NCBI GenBank assembly: GCA_046313675.1
Contig: JBKBXU010000026.1
Location: forward strand, 1 to 23,869
Origin: JBKBXU01 sp046313675
GTDB taxonomy: Bacteria > Bacteroidota > Bacteroidia > Cytophagales > Cytophagaceae
Reading direction: 5' to 3'
Length of the DNA stretch: 23,869 bases
Shown here: one piece after another, positions 17,905-23,546 of the stretch
How positions within the stretch are numbered: the stretch's first letter is position 1
How the letters are laid out: each line of letters opens with the position of its first letter
The notes under the pieces: generated by a model
Told to the model about the DNA's origin: nothing
The model's input: the letters and a program-made list of their open reading frames with translations, nothing else
Database searches by the model: none
Program-made: the position numbers and the translations under genes

Positions 17905-19938
17905 ATGGTTATTGATTTATTAAGAGAAATACAGCACCATACGGATTCTGATAATACACTTTTGAAGGCATTGGTGAGCAAAATCAGGCCTTCCAGGAAA
18001 TCCAATTGGGCAAAAGCCGAGAAAAACCTTACTGAGGTTATAGAAATATTAAGGGAAAACCCTGAACTGGCATCGGGCTTACGCACTTATTTCTTTAACC
18101 TCATTGATAAAAAGAAAATTATCCGTCTGTTAACAGAGATTGGTATACTTTCCAATGACGGCTTTTTCAAGGAAACGACAAAAAAAATCACCCAGTTTGT
18201 CCTGCCTCCCATATACCATGACAAAGACCTAACCAAACTACTGAACGAAGTTTTTTATAAGAGATCAGACTATCAGTGGGTCACCGGAATAGACAGTAAA
18301 CTTTGGCAGGAATTTTTCCAACTGATGTTTGCCAAAGGCAGAGATCAGACAAATGCCGATTTCCTGAACCAATTATTAAATTCCGTATTAGTTCTCTCTC
18401 AAAGAATTACCAGTTTGGGCCTGGAACCGGAAATTATAGATAAAATACCTGAGCTTGAAGAATTTGATTCTCCCTTTCTGGCGCAAAATAAGGCCGTGAT
18501 TATCTATCTGGAGAAATTTGTCCAAGACCCTAATTTTGATCGAACGCCTGCTAACCCTCAGGCAAACTACCTTTTCAACTTACTTTATCAATGTGAAAAG
18601 TATGTAGAAACTATACGTAACAATAAAAGTAAATTTGGTGCCAGCTTAACATTAACCTATACCTTACAGCGCCTGATTCAAAACATACGAAGAATACGTA
18701 TTTTAATCAAAATTCTCACAGAGAATGACCAACTCCCTACCCTGGCTGCTGTGGAATTGTTTAAAGAATTGGTTAAGGCTGAAAATAAAAAACACAGCTT
18801 AGGAGAGCATCTCGCCAGTAATTTCGATCTGATCGCATTTCAGATCACAGAACATGCAGGACGGACAGGTGAACATTATATTACCAGTACCAGAAAAGAG
18901 TATAAAAAAATGTTTTTTTCTGCTATGGCCGGTGGTTTAATTGTTGGCATTCTTACTATTTTTAAAACCCTCATTCATTACCTGCGTCTGCCGCTGTTTG
19001 GGGAAGCTTTTATGTACAGCATGAATTATTCCCTTGGTTTTATGGGTATTCATGTTACACATTCTACACTTGCCACTAAGCAACCTGCAATGACGGCATC
19101 CAAGATTGCAGGTTCGCTGGACTTAAAAGAATCTTCTGAACCTGCACTAAATTCCCTGGCCGACCTTATTGTAAAAATAAGTCGCTCACAATTTATAGCC
19201 TTAATAGGTAATATTATTATTGCTTTCCCTGTGGCCTTTGCAATAGCTATGGCCATATATTATATTAATGGACAGCACCTTGCAGATCCAGAAAAAGCTT
19301 ATAAGATGATGAAGGACTGTAGTCCCATCGAAAGCCTTGCGTTGTTCCATGCCGCCATTGCCGGTGTATACCTTTTCCTTGCCGGGCTTATCTCCGGATA
19401 CTGGGACAATAAAAATGTATATTGTAAAATTTCTCAAAGGTTGAATATTCATTCTGGATTAAGAAGTGTCTTAGGTCAAAAAAGGTTAACCAAGTTTTCT
19501 AATTATATAGATAAAAACCTTGGAAGTCTGGCAGGAAACTTCTTTTTTGGTATATTCTTGGGCTCCACATCCACTATTGGATTTATCTTTGGCCTTCCAC
19601 TAGACATCCGACATATTACCTTTTCTTCCGGAAATTTTGGTATTGCCATGGCTGCTTTACAATTTCAGGTTCCACTGGAAGACATTTTGATTTCTATAGG
19701 CGGCATTCTTAGTATAGGCTTTGTTAACCTTTTTGTTAGTTTCGGCCTTGCCATTTTTGTTGCTATTAAATCACGAAGGGTAAATTTCAGACAAAGCAGA
19801 AAGCTTGCCGGAATTTTACTTCTTAAGGTATGGAAACGTCCAATGGATTTTATTTACGCTCCAAAAACAGTTATTGTGGAAACAGAACCGGTTATTGATA
19901 AAACACAAGATCCTGAAGAAGTAAACCAAGTGGTGTAA
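17905..19938 (+). CDS. Site-specific recombinase (Gcr/SpecificRecomb) family membrane protein
   Basis: A 677-residue protein matching the family annotated as site-specific recombinase, after the gonococcal protein Gcr. Residues 1-330 are soluble and mostly helical. About six transmembrane helices follow (roughly 337-357, 362-383, 432-452, 480-500, 544-565, 595-620). Between them are conserved-looking blocks: GIHVTHSTLATKQPAMTASK (about 381-400), LAGLISGYWDNKNVY, and FFFGIFLGSTSTIGFIFGLP (about 546-565). No tyrosine- or serine-recombinase catalytic pattern is visible. The topology argues that the name is misleading and that this is an inner-membrane protein of unknown function. It stands alone between tyrS and the amidase gene, with its own likely promoter. 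Confidence 0.85.
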   Translation: MVIDLLREIQHHTDSDNTLLKALVSKIRPSRKSNWAKAEKNLTEVIEILRENPELASGLRTYFFNLIDKKKIIRLLTEIGILSNDGFFKETTKKITQFVLPPIYHDKDLTKLLNEVFYKRSDYQWVTGIDSKLWQEFFQLMFAKGRDQTNADFLNQLLNSVLVLSQRITSLGLEPEIIDKIPELEEFDSPFLAQNKAVIIYLEKFVQDPNFDRTPANPQANYLFNLLYQCEKYVETIRNNKSKFGASLTLTYTLQRLIQNIRRIRILIKILTENDQLPTLAAVELFKELVKAENKKHSLGEHLASNFDLIAFQITEHAGRTGEHYITSTRKEYKKMFFSAMAGGLIVGILTIFKTLIHYLRLPLFGEAFMYSMNYSLGFMGIHVTHSTLATKQPAMTASKIAGSLDLKESSEPALNSLADLIVKISRSQFIALIGNIIIAFPVAFAIAMAIYYINGQHLADPEKAYKMMKDCSPIESLALFHAAIAGVYLFLAGLISGYWDNKNVYCKISQRLNIHSGLRSVLGQKRLTKFSNYIDKNLGSLAGNFFFGIFLGSTSTIGFIFGLPLDIRHITFSSGNFGIAMAALQFQVPLEDILISIGGILSIGFVNLFVSFGLAIFVAIKSRRVNFRQSRKLAGILLLKVWKRPMDFIYAPKTVIVETEPVIDKTQDPEEVNQVV

Positions 19939-19981
19939 TTTTTTTGATTGATAACTATTTATTTAGGGCTTAGATATAGAA

Positions 19982-20003
19982 GTTTTACCTTAAAAGGTAA
20001 AAC
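19982..20003. repeat. 10-bp inverted repeat between the membrane-protein gene and the amidase gene
   Basis: GTTTTACCTT and AAGGTAAAAC form a perfect hairpin with a very short loop, 43 bp after the upstream stop and 45 bp before the amidase ATG. It could end the upstream transcript, although the T-run (about 20014-20022) is 10 bases further on, or be an operator for the amidase gene. Confidence 0.55.
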
Positions 20004-20048
20004 AATAGCAGTTAATTTTTTTTGTATACTTCTTACATCATAGAAACA

Positions 20049-20810
20049 ATGCAGATCAAAAACCATTGGCTTTATGGAGCTGAAATAAGTCATGTTAATA
20101 CGCCCAATAAAGGAGGAAAATTTGGAGAAAATTTACCTGACACCATTATTGTCCACTATACAGCTGGTTCAAGCCTTGAATCTGCAGTAAATACCTTAAC
20201 TAACCCAAAAATAAAAGCTTCTGCTCATTTGGTCATTGGCCGGGATGGAAAAATCTGCCAGCTAGCACCTTTTAATAGTATAACCTGGCATGCGGGCCAG
20301 AGTCAATATGGAGGCAGAACCGGATTCAACCAATATTCCATAGGAATAGAACTTGATAATGCCGGTCTGCTTGAAAAAAGAGGTGATGGTTACTACAGTT
20401 GGTTTGGAAGAAAATATTCTGAAGAGAATGTTGTCAAAGCTGTACACAGGAACGAAACAATTGAACGATATTGGCACGCCTATACTGAAGTACAACTACA
20501 ATTAGTCTATGAAATTTCTTTGTTATTAAATGAGAAATATAATATTCAATATGTTTTAGGACATGAAGAGGTTTCTCCTGGTCGAAAAATTGACCCGGGC
20601 CCAGCCTTTCCTTTAGACAAAATGCGGGATAAAATTTTAAACCTTAACCGGAATCAAAACGAGGCCGAAGACATTGCCGTCCCTAAAGAAGGTATAGTAA
20701 CAGCCAGCAGATTAAATATTCGTTCAAGCCCGGATGTGGAGGCAGAACAGGTAGCCCTCCCCCTACCAAAGGGAACTAAGGTACAAATTTTAGAAGCTAA
20801 GGATGGGTGA
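20049..20810 (+). CDS. N-acetylmuramoyl-L-alanine amidase (AmpD/amidase_2 type), SH3b tail broken
   Basis: Cleaves the bond between MurNAc and L-Ala in peptidoglycan or its fragments. From ATG at 20049 the product is 253 residues. A TTG nine codons upstream is less likely. The zinc ligands are His36 (TIIVHYTAG), His172 (LGHEEVSPGR) and Asp182 (KIDPGPAF), as in AmpD; WHAG (His81) and YSIGIELDNAG also fit. There is no signal peptide, so export is unclear. A C-terminal bacterial SH3 domain starts at about 217 (TASRLNIRSSPDVEAE) but stops at ILEAKDG. In another frame, the bases 20801-20830 encode GWVSANYIK and a stop, a typical SH3b end. An internal out-of-frame deletion has therefore removed the middle of the SH3b domain and cut the protein short. 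The catalytic domain looks intact. Confidence 0.88.
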   Translation: MQIKNHWLYGAEISHVNTPNKGGKFGENLPDTIIVHYTAGSSLESAVNTLTNPKIKASAHLVIGRDGKICQLAPFNSITWHAGQSQYGGRTGFNQYSIGIELDNAGLLEKRGDGYYSWFGRKYSEENVVKAVHRNETIERYWHAYTEVQLQLVYEISLLLNEKYNIQYVLGHEEVSPGRKIDPGPAFPLDKMRDKILNLNRNQNEAEDIAVPKEGIVTASRLNIRSSPDVEAEQVALPLPKGTKVQILEAKDG

Positions 20811-20830
20811 GTGCCAATTATATAAAATAG
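20801..20830 (+). pseudogene. Displaced C-terminal end of the amidase SH3b domain
   Basis: This frame (shifted by one base from the amidase frame) reads GWVSANYIK then TAG, which is how SH3b domains commonly end. It overlaps the amidase stop (TGA at 20808-20810). The overlap GGATGGG would fit both the DGW and GWV motifs of an intact domain, so recombination between two such short repeats could have deleted what lay between. Confidence 0.7.
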
Positions 20831-20850
20831 GTATATGGAAAGCTTTTTAA

Positions 20851-20958
20851 AAGTTTATCGTTACTAAAAATTTTTTCTCCAGAAATATCCTTGGATGGAG
20901 CATAGCGGCACCCGATCATCAAATACTATACGATAATAAACTGCATGAAGTAGCCTGA
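20851..20958 (+). other. Short orphan reading frame, possible gene remnant
   Basis: An open stretch without its own start codon, containing NFFSRNILGWSIAAPDHQ and ending at TGA 20956-20958. The piece FSRNILGWS recalls the SRKIVGW region of IS3-type transposases, but the rest does not help. The stop lies in the loop of the hairpin at 20949-20965. Very uncertain. Confidence 0.2.
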
Positions 20959-20965
20959 GGCTACT
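20949..20965. repeat. REP-like GTAGCC hairpin 1
   Basis: AGTAGCCTGAGGCTACT: a 7-bp stem with a TGA loop. It carries the GTAG tetranucleotide at the stem foot seen in REP elements and has the same core stem as the hairpin at 23522-23538. It lies close to a broken RAYT-type transposase gene. Confidence 0.5.
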
Positions 20966-21024
20966 AAGATAATTTAATTTAATGTAATGTCTTATAATTC
21001 ACTTACTAAACCACCGCAAAGCTA

Positions 21025-21045
21025 TGCGTAGCTTGTAGCTACGCA
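21025..21045. repeat. REP-like GTAGC hairpin 2
   Basis: TGCGTAGC and GCTACGCA form an 8-bp stem around TTGTA, 9 bp after the stop of the RAYT remnant. Position and GTAG core fit a REP palindrome recognised by its neighbouring RAYT. Confidence 0.55.
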
Positions 21046-21053
21046 AAATGAAC

Positions 21054-21423
21054 TCAATCAATAAAATCAATTTCCAAAACACTTTCCATTCCTGCATAAG
21101 CAGATGCACTTGAATAAACATAATCTTCTGCTCTATATACAATACCTGCACGTACCGGGTTTTCATGAATGTAGTTTAACTCCTCTCGCGCGAAGTTACT
21201 AAACAATCAACTGTTTGATAAAAAATAAAAAACTGGCGCAATGCTTTTAGCTCGTGCCTTTTATATTTTTTGCAGAATGTCGGTGGTTTAGCTTTATAGT
21301 TCTGTTGAAATTCTTTCTAAAATTACATCTCTATACTCATTTCTGATATAGATATCTAACAAATAGAACCACTGTCAGACCTATAAAAATTTCCTGGTTA
21401 TGAAACTTATACCTAGAAATCAT
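21054..21423 (-). pseudogene. REP-associated tyrosine transposase (RAYT, IS200-like Y1_Tnp) remnant
   Basis: Read on the minus strand, ATG at 21423 opens ISRYKFHNQEIF...TVVLFV. After a frameshift it continues as DIYIRNEYRDVILERI, matching the N-terminal part of Bacteroidota Y1-transposases. After about 90 bp of unrelated DNA comes LFSNFAREELNYIHENPV, then RAGIVYRAEDYVYSSASAY and a stop at 21056-21054. The NYIHENPVRAG and SSA.AYAG blocks are the hallmark C-terminus of these proteins. The middle, with the HUH-type His motif and catalytic Tyr, is missing, so the gene is dead. A palindromic element (21216-21275) sits at the break. RAYTs process REP hairpins, and REP-like hairpins lie nearby. Confidence 0.8.
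21216..21275 (-). repeat. Palindromic element, copy B
   Basis: A 60-bp element that is an inverted, diverged copy of 21457-21514. The outer 21 bp agree at 20 positions with the reverse complement of that copy, and the other 17-bp end at 15. The inner bases differ but still form a stem (GGCGC with GTGCC), so structure is kept while sequence changes. It interrupts the RAYT remnant. Confidence 0.65.
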
Positions 21424-21456
21424 ACAACTGGTTTATATTCTAAAATAAGAACCGGG

Positions 21457-21514
21457 CTGCAAAAAACAAAAAAGGTCCGAACGGACGTTCGAACCAGTTT
21501 TTTGTTTTTTATCA
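21457..21514 (+). repeat. Palindromic element, copy A
   Basis: A 58-bp near-perfect hairpin: AAAAAACAAAAAA (21461-21473), then GGTCCGAAC, a GGAC loop, GTTCGAACC, AG, and TTTTTTGTTTTTT (21498-21510). It has A- and T-tracts on either side of a GC stem, so it could also work as a strong bidirectional terminator. Its outer end (21514) lies one base from the truncation point of the fic remnant. Confidence 0.7.
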
Positions 21515-21515
21515 G

Positions 21516-21722
21516 GCCTTTAAAGCGGTCAATACGGTTGCTGAACTTCACCTGTAAACTCTCTTTCTATATTTTTATGGACATATCCAAAAAGTATCCA
21601 AAAGTATCCAAATAACCCAATACCGCAAAATATGACTTTTACTTTCAAGGCATATTTTCAGCACATGGTTCCCTAAAACTTTACAGCAAAGGATGGTATT
21701 TGCTGATCCCGTCTTTCAGTTC
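21516..21722 (-). repeat. Decayed duplicate of the fic 5' end and promoter region (copy 1)
   Basis: An imperfect direct repeat of 22937-23178. It keeps the promoter boxes (CAA at 21626-21628; TACTTTTG on the minus strand at 21606-21599), three TATCCAAA iterons (21584, 21595, 21605) and the CAGCAAA/TTTGCTG hairpin (21684-21705). The coding part has decayed: EFTGEV is followed by a deletion and by the codons for IDRFKG, and it is cut off at 21516 next to palindromic element A. Spacing of iterons and promoter boxes is identical to the intact copy. Confidence 0.85.
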
Positions 21723-21800
21723 TACGATATCGGTTTGTCGGTAGCGCTCTGGCTTTTTTATTACAACGGGTTTGGGGATGTGCCTTGCCTTGCCTTGCCT
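21682..21800 (-). pseudogene. C-terminal fragment of an unrecognised reading frame upstream of the fic-like leader
   Basis: On the minus strand a frame reads IPKPVVIKKPERYRQTDIVE, then LKDGISKYHPLL and a stop at 21684-21682. Copy 2 upstream of the intact fic gene keeps only the end, ELKDEISKYLPLL. This suggests that a small gene once preceded fic in both copies. I do not recognise the family and see no start codon. Confidence 0.35.
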
Positions 21801-21895
21801 GGTCTATTTGTTTTGCCCTCTGCCCTACACTTTCCCTTGGCAAGGGACAGCGGAGGGAACTGCTCCAGGGGTGTACTTTTTATGGCTTCCGCCAT
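21761..21895 (-). other. Possible 44-residue ORF with TGCCT tandem repeat
   Basis: ATG at 21895 opens MAEAIKSTPLEQFPPL and runs to a TAA at 21763-21761. The DNA is more GC-rich than its surroundings. Four tandem TGCCT units lie at 21781-21800 (plus strand). There is no recognisable domain, and it overlaps the unknown fragment in another frame, so a real protein is doubtful. The local composition suggests acquired DNA. Confidence 0.2.
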
Positions 21896-21928
21896 CCCTA
21901 CTACCTGAAATGACTTCTACAGGCAGGT

Positions 21929-21952
21929 AACCCCCACTGGGTTCTTTTTTTT
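21929..21952 (+). terminator. Intrinsic terminator, plus strand, just beyond the fic stop
   Basis: AACCC, a short loop, GGGTT, then C and eight T bases, in the plus direction. It would block plus-strand transcripts entering the 3' end of fic, which runs the other way. It is not oriented to end fic itself. Confidence 0.6.
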
Positions 21953-21955
21953 GGA

Positions 21956-23017
21956 TTATTGTTCCTGATAATGATATCGGGTCCCTTTCAGCGTCCCGGT
22001 TTTAAATATCAACCCTTCGTTGGTTAAATAGGTCAGGTCTTTTTTTAATGTATTTCGGGAATGATTTTTAAAGGCCTCTCCTACTTCACTCATTTGTACT
22101 TTCTTTTTCTTTTTAATGAAGGATAAGACTTCCTGCTGCCTTTCGTTCAGGTCTTTTTTTAATTTGCTATACCGCTCGTATTTAGCCTCTAAACGTTGGA
22201 TCAGCGTAACCAAACAATCTATAAAGAACAATATCCATTTATCTATTTTCTCGGTTTTCTTGTACCTGTTTTTTTGTCCGGCCATTAATGCCCTGTAATA
22301 ACCATCTTTTCTTTCTTCAATGACGTGTTCAAAGGATACGTACTGTACAAATTCATATCCCTGTTGCATCAATAACAAAGTGGTCAAAAGCCTCGACAAC
22401 CTTCCATTTCCGTCCTGGTAGGGATGTATGGATAAAAATTCATAAACAAAAGTGGCTGTTAGGATTACAGGGTGCATATCTAATGTTTCAAAACGCTTGC
22501 CCGTCCATAACAACAATTCCTCCATTTCCTTGGCTGTCATGGCCGGCTCGGTAGTCCTGAAAATAGTTCGCTGTGCCCCGTCCGGATAGTGGGCTACTAC
22601 CTGATTGGATAAGGTTTTATAGTTTCCTTTGTGGCTTTGGTCTTTCCCACTATACTTTAACAAAATGCCGTGCAATTGGTGGATGTACCTTTCTGATAAA
22701 TCAATGTCTTTGAAATTATCCAATATGATCTGCAGCGTGTCATAGTAACCGACTACTTCCTGCTGTTCCCTGGTTGTCAGCTTGCTTACTTTTACCGACT
22801 TCAATAATTTTTCTACTTCCGAATCTGTCAACGTTGCTCCTTCTATCCTGGTCGAAGAACCAATACTTTCAATAGTGGCTATTTTTTTAAGTTCCTTCAG
22901 GTGCTTACTGTGTTTAAGTTCTATCGTTTCCCAGGTGCCTTTAAAGCGGTCAATAACGCTTAACTGTTTCATGATTTGCTGATAGACTTCGCCTGTAAAC
23001 TCTAATTTATGTTTCAT
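21956..23017 (-). CDS. Fic family protein with C-terminal winged-helix domain
   Basis: A 353-residue Fic-fold enzyme, expected to transfer AMP or another nucleotide monophosphate to target proteins. The catalytic motif is complete: HPYQDGNGRLSR, His198 to Arg209. Near the N-terminus SSTRIEG (Ser55 to Gly60) matches the inhibitory motif [S/T]xxxE[G/N], where Glu59 would block ATP binding; its place before the Fic core marks a class II, self-inhibited protein. The C-terminus (about 290-353) is a winged helix (NERQQEVLSFI, then a helix-turn-helix and TGTLKGTRYHY). ATG at 23017 is preceded by a good promoter overlapped by iterons. A decayed copy of its 5' end lies 1421 bp away, and mobile-element debris sits on both sides. 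The gene is intact, in contrast with its neighbours. Confidence 0.93.
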   Translation of the reverse strand: MKHKLEFTGEVYQQIMKQLSVIDRFKGTWETIELKHSKHLKELKKIATIESIGSSTRIEGATLTDSEVEKLLKSVKVSKLTTREQQEVVGYYDTLQIILDNFKDIDLSERYIHQLHGILLKYSGKDQSHKGNYKTLSNQVVAHYPDGAQRTIFRTTEPAMTAKEMEELLLWTGKRFETLDMHPVILTATFVYEFLSIHPYQDGNGRLSRLLTTLLLMQQGYEFVQYVSFEHVIEERKDGYYRALMAGQKNRYKKTEKIDKWILFFIDCLVTLIQRLEAKYERYSKLKKDLNERQQEVLSFIKKKKKVQMSEVGEAFKNHSRNTLKKDLTYLTNEGLIFKTGTLKGTRYHYQEQ

Positions 23018-23178
23018 CTTTCTGTGTTTTTATGGATATATCCAAAAAGTATCCAAATGTATCCAAATAACCTGATACCGCAAAATATGACTTTTACTTT
23101 CAAGACATATTTTCAGCACATGGTTTCCCTAAAACTTTACAGCAAAGGAAGGTATTTGCTGATCTCGTCTTTCAACTC
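22937..23178 (-). repeat. fic 5' end and promoter region (copy 2, intact)
   Basis: The intact partner of 21516-21722, in direct orientation with an offset of 1421 bp at the fic end. It covers the first 27 or so codons of fic and about 160 bp upstream, including a CAGCAAA/TTTGCTG hairpin (23140-23161). Its right edge coincides with the start of the IS3-type transposase tail. Confidence 0.85.
23039..23083 (-). promoter_or_regulatory. fic promoter overlapped by three iterons
   Basis: On the minus strand TTG (23083-23081), a 19-bp spacer and TACATTTG (23061-23054) give a full Bacteroidota promoter, 36 bp before the ATG. Three TATCCAAA units (23039-23046, 23050-23057, 23060-23067), spaced 11 and 10 bp, cover the -7 box on one face of the helix. 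This is the layout of a repressor site. The winged-helix domain of Fic itself is the obvious candidate to bind it. Confidence 0.7.
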
Positions 23179-23446
23179 AATTGACCAAAGTCATTGCGCT
23201 CAAAGATATTACGTTTTCCAATTCCCCCATTGAAGCATAAACAAAATCATGAAACGATATCTCCGATATTACAAGCCTTCTACTGATCAGCAATTGTATT
23301 CCTGCATCTCAAATGCTGTGGATGATTACTGCACGATTCGCCCCCATGCCTCTATACATGGCCTCACTCCTTTGGAAGCGTATTCCGGATCTATACCTGA
23401 TCTTGACTCAGCTCTCAAATGCGTGAAGCCCAAAAAGTACAAATAG
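23172..23446 (+). pseudogene. IS3-type transposase (OrfB) C-terminal remnant
   Basis: The plus-strand frame from 23172 reads TKVIALKDITFSNSPIEA, including the catalytic Glu of the DDE triad, then a TAA at 23238-23240. One base is missing there: restoring it joins the frame to MKRYLRYYKPS, then DYCTIRPHASIHGLTPLEAY and a stop at 23444-23446. RPHxSxHGLTPxEAY is the classic end of IS3/IS481-type integrase cores. The N-terminal part with both catalytic Asp residues is gone, and the left edge meets the fic leader repeat. No terminal repeat of the element is recognisable on the right. Confidence 0.85.
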
Positions 23447-23521
23447 CGATGAACAGGATTGGATGTGGAGGGTGTTGAAATAAGTTTTTTGGGTAACCAG
23501 TTTTTGGTCATGTACATGGCA

Positions 23522-23538
23522 GGTAGCCACAGGCTACC
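23522..23538. repeat. REP-like GTAGCC hairpin 3
   Basis: GGTAGCCACAGGCTACC: a 7-bp stem with an ACA loop. It shares GTAGCC and GGCTAC with hairpin 1 at 20949-20965. It lies just after the end of the truncated DUF1016 gene. Confidence 0.5.
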
Positions 23539-23546
23539 GATAGCTT

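Larger units (their letters stand above)
21006..21291. repeat. Region bounded by an 11-bp inverted repeat
   Basis: CTAAACCACCG at 21006-21016 recurs inverted at 21281-21291 as CGGTGGTTTAG. The 286-bp unit holds the C-terminal half of the broken RAYT gene, REP-like hairpin 2 and palindromic element B. It could be terminal repeats of a small element or a chance match. Confidence 0.4.

Noticed and set aside
20022..20048. TTG start nine codons upstream for the amidase.
   Set aside because: The ATG at 20049 gives a normal N-terminus; the extra residues come from a T-rich leader.
21693..21908. A 71-codon plus-strand frame between the fic fragments.
   Set aside because: It starts within the fic leader repeat, opposite the minus-strand coding-like remnant, and has no recognisable domain.
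23039..23067. TATCCAAA iterons as a replication origin.
   Set aside because: Only three units, lying over a promoter next to a gene with a winged-helix domain, with no replication initiator gene nearby; an operator is a better reading.
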